This document shows positions 35,396 to 42,783 of a DNA stretch of 64,000 bases, in pieces (position 1 is the first letter of the stretch; each line of letters begins with the position of its first letter). Source of the stretch: an uncultured Bacteroidia bacterium (GTDB taxonomy: Bacteria; Bacteroidota; Bacteroidia; Bacteroidales; F082); contig CADCML010000001.1 of the NCBI GenBank assembly GCA_902802535.1, positions 117,787 to 181,786 of the forward strand, written 5' to 3'. The position numbers and the translations under genes are program-made. The notes beneath the pieces were generated by a model, which ran no database searches, was not told the origin of the DNA, and saw nothing but the letters and a program-made list of their open reading frames with translations.

Positions 35396-36168
35396 ATCGT
35401 CTTTAATTTCTCCATTCTACGTAATTTTTTCTTAAACCGGTTCTGTTTCACCTCGGGGCGGGTCAGGCAGGTACCGATACAGTATTTACTGACCTTGAAC
35501 GGCCTGATTCTCAATTCAAAGAGCACATCTTTCAGCAGCGAGTGGGCGCGACCATCCTGTTTCAGTTCCATCACGGCGAGGGGTGCCACTGTGGCCGTAC
35601 TGCCATTCCTCAGGTTCTCGAAACGCAGGTTGCAGTCGATAGTGAGGCGCTCGGTCTTCTCGAAATTCACCAAAGTGAAACGGTCGAAGATGGTGACCAA
35701 ATGCGGACTTAGCGAGCTCACCTCGTAGGGTTGTTTTTCAGCCAAAAACGCCGCCGCTTCGGGGTCGTCGATGATGTTCGGAATGGGTTCCACCGCAATG
35801 CGTTTCTTCTTCGTGCGGCCTTTGTTGTTCTTGTGCTTCACCTCGCAGAAGGACAGTTGGGAGTCGATATATGTACGCACGCGCACCTTGTCGCGCACCA
35901 AATGGCGGTCGTGGTGGATGAGATACATGGTCAGGTCGGGCGTATCGTAATACACTGTGCTATAAGGCGACAGGCGGTTACCTTCCACCTCTTGGGCATA
36001 GTAATTGTCCTTGATTCCCAACAAAATGGCACGCAACTGTTGCTCCGTCACCACATATTTCGTGTCGATGCGGTTCATCAGCTTCACCCCGCTCATCTCG
36101 TCGAGCGTGATGGACTTCATGCCTTGCACTATGTCAAGAATCTCTTCCACGGCCTTATTTGGGAACAT
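35383..36168 (-). CDS. VTC-domain (polyphosphate polymerase-like) protein
   Basis: A 261-residue tunnel-fold protein of the VTC family. Positively charged substrate-binding residues are visible in MNRIDTKYVV (about 31-40), VRDKVRVRTY, FCEVKHKNNKGRTKKKR and a conserved acidic VMELKQDG. In yeast Vtc4 this domain makes polyphosphate from ATP; the bacterial role is not settled. It is paired with the DUF4956 membrane protein, and its start overlaps the stop of the upstream secreted protein by 14 bases, so they are probably co-expressed. The last four residues lie in a repeat element. Confidence 0.87.
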   Translation of the reverse strand: MFPNKAVEEILDIVQGMKSITLDEMSGVKLMNRIDTKYVVTEQQLRAILLGIKDNYYAQEVEGNRLSPYSTVYYDTPDLTMYLIHHDRHLVRDKVRVRTYIDSQLSFCEVKHKNNKGRTKKKRIAVEPIPNIIDDPEAAAFLAEKQPYEVSSLSPHLVTIFDRFTLVNFEKTERLTIDCNLRFENLRNGSTATVAPLAVMELKQDGRAHSLLKDVLFELRIRPFKVSKYCIGTCLTRPEVKQNRFKKKLRRMEKLKTMAYG

Positions 36169-36583
36169 ATTCGAAGGTTTTCACCGATTCCAGTTTGCCG
36201 TTCGGGTAATAGTTGAGTTGGCGCACTTTGGAGCCGTCCTCGTCGTATTCGAACTTGCGGATGCGCGACACCTTGTCGCGGTCGTTGTACTCAATTTCGC
36301 GCACCACCTTGGCCGTGATGTCGCTGTCTTTGGGATACTCGAACACGATGCGCCATTTCTGCCCATAGCTGGCGTATTCGATTTCCTCAATCTTGCGGCC
36401 CATCTCGTCGTAAGTCGTCACGCGGTCGAGGAATGCGCGCTTGTCGCCCGCGGCGGTGTTCCATTCCTTCAACACCATGCCACGACGGTTCTCACGCTTG
36501 GCGATGGTGCTCTCCGAAACCGACTGGGCCATTGCCCCGAAACCGATGGCGAGCAAGGCCAAAATAATTAGTAATCGTTTCAT
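36155..36583 (-). CDS. Small secreted protein with YwqK-like repeats
   Basis: A 142-residue secreted protein: signal peptide LLIILALLAIGFGAMAQ, then repeated aromatic-charged segments (RVTTYDEMGRKIEEIEYASY, VVREIEYNDRDKVSRIRKFE, LNYYPNGKLESVKTFEYVPK). The YPNGK pattern is like MORN/YwqK-type antitoxin repeats, here in an exported protein. The function is unknown. The ATG at 36583 matches the signal peptide; the frame is open 7 codons upstream. Its end overlaps the VTC gene by 14 bases. Confidence 0.7.
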   Translation of the reverse strand: MKRLLIILALLAIGFGAMAQSVSESTIAKRENRRGMVLKEWNTAAGDKRAFLDRVTTYDEMGRKIEEIEYASYGQKWRIVFEYPKDSDITAKVVREIEYNDRDKVSRIRKFEYDEDGSKVRQLNYYPNGKLESVKTFEYVPK

Positions 36584-36587
36584 TATT

Positions 36588-36651
36588 AGAAATTTAAAAT
36601 TCAAAATTTAAGATTTAAAATTCAAGATTTAAGATTTAAGATTTAAAATTC
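36588..36651. repeat. A+T-rich repeat of ATTTAAAATTCA-like units
   Basis: This 64-base stretch consists almost only of variants of AAGATTTAAAATTC. A shorter piece of the same sequence lies at 39229-39256 upstream of the alpha-oxoamine synthase gene. It lies in the 5' region of the secreted-protein gene. Confidence 0.7.
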
Positions 36652-36658
36652 TTATTCC

Positions 36659-37381
36659 TTATACATTGATGATGACTTCAAACTGTTCTTCAAGCTCGTA
36701 AATGTGTCCGGCCTCGTCAACGGAAATGCTTTGGAACACGAAATCGGGAATCTCCGTGCTGATGTCGTCGGAAGCCGTAAACACCTCATATTCGCCGGGT
36801 TGCAGCTTCTGGAAGCCAAAATAGCCGTCGGGACCCACGCGGGTGTCGTCGAAAGGCAGGTCGTCACCCAGCTTGCGGATGTAGACGCGATGCTCGCAAG
36901 CCCAGCCCTCGCCCTGCCAACTGCCGTTGTGGTAATACGAGGCATGGACGCGGCCTTTCACGATAGAAGTGCCGTAAGCCTTGCCGTCGTGGATGTAAAT
37001 CGTCGGGACTTCAACCACAGCACCGCGCAACAACTCAACCGACTCATTCACAGCCACTTTCTCGCCTGTTGGCAAGGTAGAATAGGCATACACCGTGTAA
37101 CGGCCAGGCAGAAGGTATTCGAATTGGTAACGTCCGTCGGAGCCCGTTTCCACGTCGTTGCCAAAGTATTCCTCAGTGCCGTAAACGATGAAGACATCGG
37201 TCTTGGCAGCAGCCATCGTGTCAACGTTCAGCTGGAAATCATCATCGGGATGATGCACGAGTTTCACGCAGCCCTGGATGGTTCCCGTGCCACCTTCGCC
37301 CGGGCCTTTGTTGCATGCGGACAACAACAACGCTGCCGCAAAGAAAAACAAGAAAAATCTCAGTTTTTTATTCATGTTCAT
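36659..37381 (-). CDS. Lipoprotein with two carboxypeptidase-regulatory-like beta domains
   Basis: A 240-residue lipoprotein with lipobox ALLLSAC and two beta-sandwich segments of the prealbumin/CarboxypepD-reg type: TIQGCVKLVHHPDDDF ending in GRYQFEYLLPGRYTVYAYS, and VKGRVHASYYHNGSW ending in DGYFGFQKLQPGEYEVFTAS. The repeated G-x-Y-x-F-x-x-L-x-P-G-x-Y pattern is clear. Such domains act as stalks or binding modules on the envelope. ATGs at 37381 and 37375 are equally good. The neighbouring MarR gene is upstream in the same direction by 28 bases, so it may be controlled by MarR. Confidence 0.78.
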   Translation of the reverse strand: MNMNKKLRFFLFFFAAALLLSACNKGPGEGGTGTIQGCVKLVHHPDDDFQLNVDTMAAAKTDVFIVYGTEEYFGNDVETGSDGRYQFEYLLPGRYTVYAYSTLPTGEKVAVNESVELLRGAVVEVPTIYIHDGKAYGTSIVKGRVHASYYHNGSWQGEGWACEHRVYIRKLGDDLPFDDTRVGPDGYFGFQKLQPGEYEVFTASDDISTEIPDFVFQSISVDEAGHIYELEEQFEVIINV

Positions 37382-37409
37382 TGAAAATTTGGGATGCAAA
37401 GATGATAAT

Positions 37410-37841
37410 TCAACTATCGCTGATGTTGTCGCAAATCTGCTTCAGCACAGAAACAAAGGTGTTCAGGTCTTGTTCGGGAATGCCGGCAACGAGTTCGTTC
37501 ATCGTATTGATAGCCAACTGTTTTGTGGAGTCTTTCAGAGCCATGCCTTCGGAAGTCAACATGATGTTGTTGACGCGGCGGTCTTGTTTGGCGACGGAGC
37601 GCGTGACGAGGCCTTTCTTCTCCAAGTTGTCGATGAACTGGGTGACGGAATTCTTGTCCTTTTGCAGGATGAAAGCAATGGCCTGCTGGGTGAGCGTGCC
37701 CTCGTTCCAGAGCGTGTCCATGACGAGATACTGCTCGCCGGTCAGGTTGACACCGTTCTTCTTGAACACCTCGGCCAAGTGCTTCTTGAGCTTGCAATTC
37801 AGGATGTTGACATAGACGCCAACTTGTTTGATGAGCATCAT
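37410..37841 (-). CDS. MarR-family transcriptional regulator
   Basis: A 143-residue winged-helix regulator of normal MarR length. The HTH region is LTQQAIAFILQKDKNSVTQF (about 49-68), followed by DNLEKKGLVTRSVAKQDRRV, the typical recognition helix and wing with the conserved DRR. MarR proteins are dimeric repressors released by small molecules. It has a promoter box 40 bases upstream and is first in line with the lipoprotein gene, a likely target. Confidence 0.93.
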   Translation of the reverse strand: MMLIKQVGVYVNILNCKLKKHLAEVFKKNGVNLTGEQYLVMDTLWNEGTLTQQAIAFILQKDKNSVTQFIDNLEKKGLVTRSVAKQDRRVNNIMLTSEGMALKDSTKQLAINTMNELVAGIPEQDLNTFVSVLKQICDNISDS

Positions 37842-37880
37842 AATATCACATTTTTAGGATTATCTCTATTGATGAATGTG

Positions 37881-37888
37881 CAAAGATA
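37881..37888 (-). promoter_or_regulatory. Promoter box TATCTTTG for marR
   Basis: On the minus strand TATCTTTG fits TAnnTTTG and lies 40 bases before the marR ATG. Confidence 0.5.
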
Positions 37889-37958
37889 GGAATAATATTT
37901 CAATTGTGCAAAAAAAGAGAGCGACATTTGTCGCTCCCAAAATTTCATGTCCGAAACT

Positions 37959-39218
37959 TTACTCAATCCGCATATTCGGTACTTCGGTGCCGTCATAGAA
38001 GCCCTTGTCAAGTTTTTCTTTTACCTCCTTAAAGGCGTTCAGCGTGTAGTTCACGTCGTCCATCGTGTGGGCTGCCGTCGGGATGATGCGGAAGATGATC
38101 ATGCCCTTGGGGATGACGGGATAAGTAATGACCGAGCAGAAAATCTTATAATTCTCGCGCAAGTCCATGGCGATATTGGTGGCCTGCACCACATCACCCA
38201 GTACATGCACCGGCGTGACGCAAGCCTCAGCGGGACCGATGTCGAAGCCCAAATCACGGAAGCCCTTCTGCAAGGCGCGGGTCACCGTCCAAAGTTGTTT
38301 GCGGAGCGCATCGCCCTCGGCACTGCGGATGATTTCCAAACGCTTCTCGCAACCTTCAACAATGGCTAACGGCAAACTCTTGGCATACATCTGCGAACGC
38401 ATGTTATAGCGCAAATACTCAATAACATACTTTGGACCAGCCACAAAGCCACCGATGATGGCCATAGCCTTGGCGTAAGCACCAATGTAGATGTCGATGT
38501 CGTCCATCACACCGAAATGCTCAGAAGTGCCGCGACCCGTCGGGCCCATCACGCCAAAACCGTGGGCGTCGTCGATGAGGATGCGGAAACTGTACTTCTT
38601 CTTCAGGGCCACGATGCCAGCGAGGTCGCCCAAAGCGCCCGTCATGCCATAAACACCTTCGGTGATAACGAGGATGCCGCCACCCGTTTTGGCCACCACT
38701 TCCGTGGCGACCTTCAGTTTCTTCTCAAGGTCTTCCATGTTGTTGTGACGGTATTTATACTTGTTGCCGATGTGCAAACGGATGCCATCGAGCAGACAAG
38801 CGTGCGCCTCGTTATCGTAAACGATCACGTCATGGGGACTGGTCAGCGTGTCGATGGTCGACACAATGCCCTGATAACCAAAGTTAAAAAGATAAGCGGC
38901 TTCTTTCTTCTCGAAGTCGGCCAGTTCTTTCTCAAAATGCTCGTGCATCCTCGTGTGACCCGTCATCATGCGGGCTCCCATGGGGGCGGCGAGGCCGTAT
39001 TTGGCGGCGGCTTCGGCATCCACGCGACGAATTTCGGGGTGGTTGGCCAAGCCCAGATAGTTATTCAAGCTCCAGCAGAGCACTTCCCTGCCGTTGAAAG
39101 TCATGCGCGGTCCCATCTCGCCTTCCAAGCGCGGAAAGGCAAAATAACCGTCGGCGCGTTCGCGGTACTGCCCAATCGGGCCACCGGAATCCTTTGATAT
39201 TCTTTCAAATATGTCCAT
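37959..39218 (-). CDS. Alpha-oxoamine synthase (KBL / serine palmitoyltransferase-like)
   Basis: A 419-residue PLP enzyme of the alpha-oxoamine synthase family. The family core is present: SLNNYLGLANHPEI, GARMMTGHTRMHEHFEKELA, YDNEAHACLLDGIRLHIG, DDAHGFGVMGPTGRG, and the PLP lysine in GAYAKAMAIIGGF. The usual T-F-S/G-K context is A-Y-A-K. Members condense an amino acid with an acyl-CoA: glycine C-acetyltransferase, serine palmitoyltransferase, or the cysteate acyltransferase of sulfonolipid synthesis. The divergent SDR gene makes the lipid options attractive, but sequence alone cannot decide. TTG at 39221 is also in frame; ATG at 39218 is preferred. Confidence 0.85.
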   Translation of the reverse strand: MDIFERISKDSGGPIGQYRERADGYFAFPRLEGEMGPRMTFNGREVLCWSLNNYLGLANHPEIRRVDAEAAAKYGLAAPMGARMMTGHTRMHEHFEKELADFEKKEAAYLFNFGYQGIVSTIDTLTSPHDVIVYDNEAHACLLDGIRLHIGNKYKYRHNNMEDLEKKLKVATEVVAKTGGGILVITEGVYGMTGALGDLAGIVALKKKYSFRILIDDAHGFGVMGPTGRGTSEHFGVMDDIDIYIGAYAKAMAIIGGFVAGPKYVIEYLRYNMRSQMYAKSLPLAIVEGCEKRLEIIRSAEGDALRKQLWTVTRALQKGFRDLGFDIGPAEACVTPVHVLGDVVQATNIAMDLRENYKIFCSVITYPVIPKGMIIFRIIPTAAHTMDDVNYTLNAFKEVKEKLDKGFYDGTEVPNMRIE

Positions 39219-39265
39219 CAATTTGGGATTTAAGATTTAAAATTCAAAATTTAAGATTCGAGGCA

Positions 39266-39320
39266 CAAAATTAGTAAATATATTGATTATCCCAACATCA
39301 AGGAATTATTTTTAATTTTG
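39266..39320. promoter_or_regulatory. Divergent promoter pair between alpha-oxoamine synthase and SDR genes
   Basis: On the minus strand TAATTTTG at 39266-39273 faces the alpha-oxoamine synthase gene. On the plus strand TAATTTTG at 39313-39320 lies 13 bases before the SDR ATG. The two boxes are about 40 bases apart, so one regulator could control both. Confidence 0.55.
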
Positions 39321-39333
39321 CAGGTTGAAATTA

Positions 39334-40131
39334 ATGAATATGCTAAACCTTAAAAACAAAACAGCACTCATCACCGGCGGCGGCACAGGTATAGGTCGCA
39401 GCATCGCACTCCACTTGGCACAGGAAGGCTGCAATCTTGTCCTCACTGGCCTCGGCCTCGACGACCTCAACACCGTGAAAAAGGAGTGCGAACAATATGG
39501 CGTGAAAGCCTACGCCACCGAAACGCAATTAGACGATTATACCTCCATCGACCGACTCTACGACTTCGTGATGGAACACAACCTGAGCATCGACCTTTTC
39601 GTGCTCAACGCGGGCATTTCGCAACGCGAAAAAGCCTTCGACACCGACATCAGCGTGGACGAGAAAATCCTGAAAATCGACTTTTTGAGCGGGGTTTACC
39701 TCGTCAAGAAGTTCAAGGAGATGATTTTGGCCAAGGAACACGTGCAATTCAGCGTGACCACTTCCCTATCGGGCTTGTTCGGGTTCCCGCTGCGTTCGGC
39801 GTATTGTGCGGCCAAACATGCCTTGTTCGGGTTCTACGAATCGTTGGAGTTGGAATACGACAACATCGGCGTCACTTTCCTCATCCCAGGGCGCATCAAC
39901 ACGCAAATCAGCAAGAGCGCATTGCATGGCGACGGCACAGCCCACGCCAAGATGGATGCTGGCCAAGCCAACGGCCTCGATGTGGACAAATGCGGCGCCA
40001 TCGCCGTGCGCGCCATCAAGCGACAGAAACACCGGAAGTTGATTGGCCGCTCCGAACTACTGATGGCTTATATTCATAAATATTGCTTACCTTTGTATTA
40101 CAAATTATCGAGAAAAATATCAGCTACATGA
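39334..40131 (+). CDS. Short-chain dehydrogenase/reductase (possible 3-ketosphinganine reductase)
   Basis: A 265-residue Rossmann-fold oxidoreductase. The NAD(P) site is TGGGTGIG (about 15-22), NAG is in LNAGISQREK, and the catalytic triad is Ser in SVTTSLSG plus YCAAK (Tyr and Lys). The C-terminal GRINTQISKSALHGDG resembles DHRS7-like and lipid-related SDRs. It is divergent from an alpha-oxoamine synthase, the enzyme type that would make its 3-keto substrate in sphingoid-base synthesis, which is why that role is suggested. The start is ATG 39334 or 39340; the promoter box ends 13 bases before the first. Confidence 0.85.
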   Translation: MNMLNLKNKTALITGGGTGIGRSIALHLAQEGCNLVLTGLGLDDLNTVKKECEQYGVKAYATETQLDDYTSIDRLYDFVMEHNLSIDLFVLNAGISQREKAFDTDISVDEKILKIDFLSGVYLVKKFKEMILAKEHVQFSVTTSLSGLFGFPLRSAYCAAKHALFGFYESLELEYDNIGVTFLIPGRINTQISKSALHGDGTAHAKMDAGQANGLDVDKCGAIAVRAIKRQKHRKLIGRSELLMAYIHKYCLPLYYKLSRKISAT

Positions 40132-40212
40132 CGCGCTTCGCGTCACTGCGAGACACGAAGCAGTCCAGAGATCAAGTTATGGATTGCTTCGTCGTTCCTC
40201 CTCGCAATGACG
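40128..40212. repeat. Palindromic repeat element between SDR and VOC genes
   Basis: A small hairpin TGACGCG/CGCGTCA (40129-40145) begins at the SDR stop. A larger inverted repeat follows: CGTCACTGCGAG with CTCGCAATGACG and GAAGCAGTCC with GGATTGCTTC, each with one mismatch (40141-40212). I have seen the motif TGCGAG...GAAGCAATCC in intergenic repeats of many unrelated bacteria. Confidence 0.7.
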
Positions 40213-40249
40213 CAAAGCGGCAGTAAAAACCAACCTTAATAACAACACC

Positions 40250-41317
40250 ATGAACGAAAAAATCATCTGTGGCATACAGCAAGTGGGCATCGGAGTCAAC
40301 GACTTCGTAGAAGCCTGGAAATGGTATTACGACAACTTCGGTTTCGAAATCAAAATCGTCGACGACGAAGGCGTGGCGGAGCGTATGCTCCCCTACACGG
40401 GCGGCAAGCCCCAGCCGCGTCGGTCGGGCATCGCCGTCAACATCCGTGGTGGCGGTGGCTTCGAGATTTGGCAACCCAAAGGCCGCCCGCTCAATTACCT
40501 GAAAGAGCCGCTTAAACTCGGCGATATGGGCATCCTCATCGCCAAGGTGAAAACCCCCGACATTGAGGCAGCTTACAACACCTTTATTAATAAGGGCCTC
40601 GACGTCATCAGCGAAATCACCACCTCGCCGATTGGGCAGAAGCAGTTTTTCATGAAAGACCCTTACGGCAACCTCTTCCAACTCGAACAAGACGACTACG
40701 TCTTCATCGACGAGAAAAAGACCACGGGCGGTGCTAACGGTGCCGTCATCGGCGTGAGCGACATCGAACGTTCTCTGCCTTTCTACACCCAATTGTTGGA
40801 ATACGACAGGGTGGCCTTCGACCAGACGGGTGTTTTCGACGACTTGAAACCTTTGCCCAATGGCGACAGCAAGTTGCGTCGCGTCATTTTGGAGCGTTCC
40901 AAGCCCATTGAAGGACCGCTGAGCCGCATCATGGGCACCTCTCATCTTGAAATGATTCAAAGCGTTGAAGCACCTGGCAAGAAACTCTACGAAGGACGCT
41001 TTTGGGGCGACCCAGGCTACATCCACCTCTGCTTCGACGTGCGCCACATGGAGGCCGTCAAAGCGCAGGCTGAGGCCATGGGACATCCTTTCGTGTGCGA
41101 CAGCGGCGCCGACTTCGGCATGGGCGATGCCAATGGTCACTTCACCTACGTGGAAGACCCCGACGGCACCCTCATCGAGTTCGTGGAAACCTACAAAATC
41201 CCAATTGCCAAGAAATTCGGGCTTTACCTCGATCTCGCCAACAAGGACGACCGCAAGCCTTTGGGCATCCTCAAGCTGCTGAGGTTTGCCAAGGTCAAGC
41301 GGGAGAACATCAAATAA
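40250..41317 (+). CDS. Two-domain VOC (glyoxalase/dioxygenase-like) protein
   Basis: A 355-residue protein built of two vicinal-oxygen-chelate modules. The first (about 6-155) starts GIQQVGIGVNDFVEAWKWYY and ends QFFMKDPYGNLFQLEQDD. The second (about 160-325) has GAVIGVSDIERSLPFYTQLL, IHLCFDVRHMEAVKAQAEAM and TYVEDPDGTLIEFVETYK. The paired H/E metal positions of VOC enzymes are plausible in the second module (HLCFDV, LIEFVE). The substrate is unknown. It follows the SDR gene, with a palindromic repeat in between. Confidence 0.85.
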   Translation: MNEKIICGIQQVGIGVNDFVEAWKWYYDNFGFEIKIVDDEGVAERMLPYTGGKPQPRRSGIAVNIRGGGGFEIWQPKGRPLNYLKEPLKLGDMGILIAKVKTPDIEAAYNTFINKGLDVISEITTSPIGQKQFFMKDPYGNLFQLEQDDYVFIDEKKTTGGANGAVIGVSDIERSLPFYTQLLEYDRVAFDQTGVFDDLKPLPNGDSKLRRVILERSKPIEGPLSRIMGTSHLEMIQSVEAPGKKLYEGRFWGDPGYIHLCFDVRHMEAVKAQAEAMGHPFVCDSGADFGMGDANGHFTYVEDPDGTLIEFVETYKIPIAKKFGLYLDLANKDDRKPLGILKLLRFAKVKRENIK

Positions 41318-41319
41318 AA

Positions 41320-41348
41320 GAACAGCCGACTCGTTGAGTCGGCTGTTC
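41320..41348. terminator. Strong bidirectional hairpin between VOC and skp genes
   Basis: GAACAGCCGACTC and GAGTCGGCTGTTC form a perfect 13-bp stem with a GTT loop, 3 bases after the VOC stop. On the minus strand it is followed by TTTTATTT, so it probably ends the lepA-to-skp direction, and perhaps both. Confidence 0.8.
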
Positions 41349-41389
41349 CGCTATAAAATAGCTATCGTTGATACAAATTCCACTTTGTC

Positions 41390-41905
41390 TTACTTGATGC
41401 CCAATTTGGTTTTCACGTCATTGGTGCAGTCAACGGCTGCGTCGCCCACATAGACGGCAGCACCAGTGGCGAGGTCGAGGACATAGGTGTAACCCTTTTC
41501 CTTACCCACAGCGTTAATGGCGTTCTGAATCTTGTCGAGGATGGGCTTCAACAGCTCGGCACGCTTGCTTTCAAATTCCTGCTCGGCGTTGGCCTGGAAC
41601 TGCTGGATACGGGTCTGGAGGTCAACGATTTCCTTTTCCTTCGACTGTTTCACCAAATTCGACATGGTGGCTTGGTTGGCCTCGTAATCCTGCATCTTGG
41701 TCTGATACTCCTTGGCCATGGCCTGCAATTGGTTCTGCAACTCATTGTAATACTTCTCCAAATCCTTCTCAGCCTTGGCCTTGTCGGGCATGACTTCGAG
41801 AATCTCAGCCGTATTGACATGTGCAATCTTCACTTGGGCATTAGCCGTTCCACTCATCACAAAGAGGGCAATACCCAAAAACAAAACTTTGAATACTCTT
41901 TTCAT
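41390..41905 (-). CDS. OmpH/Skp-family periplasmic chaperone (second of two)
   Basis: A 171-residue secreted Skp-like chaperone: signal peptide VLFLGIALFVMSGTANAQ, then VKIAHVNTAEILEVMPD, the typical first strand, then a long charged coiled coil (AKAEKDLEKYYNELQNQLQA onward to about 140), and YTYVLDLATGAAVYVG to close the body. Skp trimers hold unfolded outer-membrane proteins in their coiled-coil arms. It lies last in the bamA group. The ATG at 41905 fits the signal peptide; the frame is open 9 codons upstream. Confidence 0.9.
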   Translation of the reverse strand: MKRVFKVLFLGIALFVMSGTANAQVKIAHVNTAEILEVMPDKAKAEKDLEKYYNELQNQLQAMAKEYQTKMQDYEANQATMSNLVKQSKEKEIVDLQTRIQQFQANAEQEFESKRAELLKPILDKIQNAINAVGKEKGYTYVLDLATGAAVYVGDAAVDCTNDVKTKLGIK

Positions 41906-41996
41906 TTTATTGATTTTTAATGATTTAATCAAACATTAGGTTGTCTAACGAGCCGCAAAGATACGAATAATTTGCTTTGCTCCGTCGATTTCTCCC

Positions 41997-42647
41997 TTAT
42001 TTCTTTGGTTTTGCGGTGTTACCTTTGTTTCCACCCGTTGCACCGCCAGTGGAGCCTCCCATAGTACCGACATTGGCCTTGCGGCGATTTTCGCGGCGCA
42101 CAGTCTGCATCACGTTGCCAAGTTGGTCAAGCACGTCGTCGCTGATGTCGTTCTTGTCGCTAGCATAAAGGATAGAGGTTCCAGAAGCCAAGTCGAAGAT
42201 AAAGGCGTAGTTCTTGGTTTGGGCCACTTCCTTCATGGCGGTGTAGACCTTCTCCTGGATGGGTTGGATGAGTTCGGTGCGCTTCTGATAAAGTTGGCCT
42301 TCGGAGCCAAAATACTGCATCTGCAGGTTTTTGGCTTCCTGTTCCTTGTCGATGATGGCTTGCTCGCGGGCACGCTTCTGGTCTTCAGACAGCAGCAGCA
42401 TTTCGGTTTGATACTTGCTGTACATTTCCGACACCTTGTCGTAGACAGCCTTCACCTCTTTCTGCCATTTTTCCGACAGTGCGTTCAATTCTTCCTGTGC
42501 GTCGCCGTATTCCGGAATGTTCTCCATGATGTACTCCGAGTCGACATAGACGATTTTCTGTCCGCCGCCAACCAATTGCGCATTGGCGGTCATCATGCCG
42601 CCACAAATCAAGGCAGCGGTCAAAACTAAGGTTTTAAGTGTTTTCAT
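41997..42647 (-). CDS. OmpH/Skp-family periplasmic chaperone (first of two)
   Basis: A 216-residue secreted Skp-like protein: signal peptide TLVLTAALICGGMMTANAQ, body strand KIVYVDSEYIMENIPEYGDA, long coiled coil (LNALSEKWQKEVKAVYDKVS to about 150), closing strand YAFIFDLASGTSILYASDKN. It has a Gly/Lys-rich tail (GGSTGGATGGNKGNTAKPKK) absent from the second copy. Two tandem copies after bamA are usual in Bacteroidales. The ATG at 42647 matches the signal peptide. Confidence 0.9.
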   Translation of the reverse strand: MKTLKTLVLTAALICGGMMTANAQLVGGGQKIVYVDSEYIMENIPEYGDAQEELNALSEKWQKEVKAVYDKVSEMYSKYQTEMLLLSEDQKRAREQAIIDKEQEAKNLQMQYFGSEGQLYQKRTELIQPIQEKVYTAMKEVAQTKNYAFIFDLASGTSILYASDKNDISDDVLDQLGNVMQTVRRENRRKANVGTMGGSTGGATGGNKGNTAKPKK

Positions 42648-42720
42648 TTTGTTATGGTGTTTCAATTTGTTTTCTTGCATTATCAATAATCGTTCCATTT
42701 TTTCGGCATGGATTCCGCAA

Positions 42721-42762
42721 CGCTCCACCACCTGCCTAACATCCTCTCACCCCTACGGGGTT
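42721..42762. repeat. Intergenic repeat ending in ACCCCTACGGGGT
   Basis: This 40-base stretch (CGCTCCACCACCTGCC onward to CCCCTACGGGG) is nearly identical to 59311-59350, with two base changes and one short indel region. The end is a palindrome CCCC-TAC-GGGG. It lies in the gap between bamA and skp. Confidence 0.75.
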
Positions 42763-42783
42763 CGCACAAGCCTATACTCTCAA

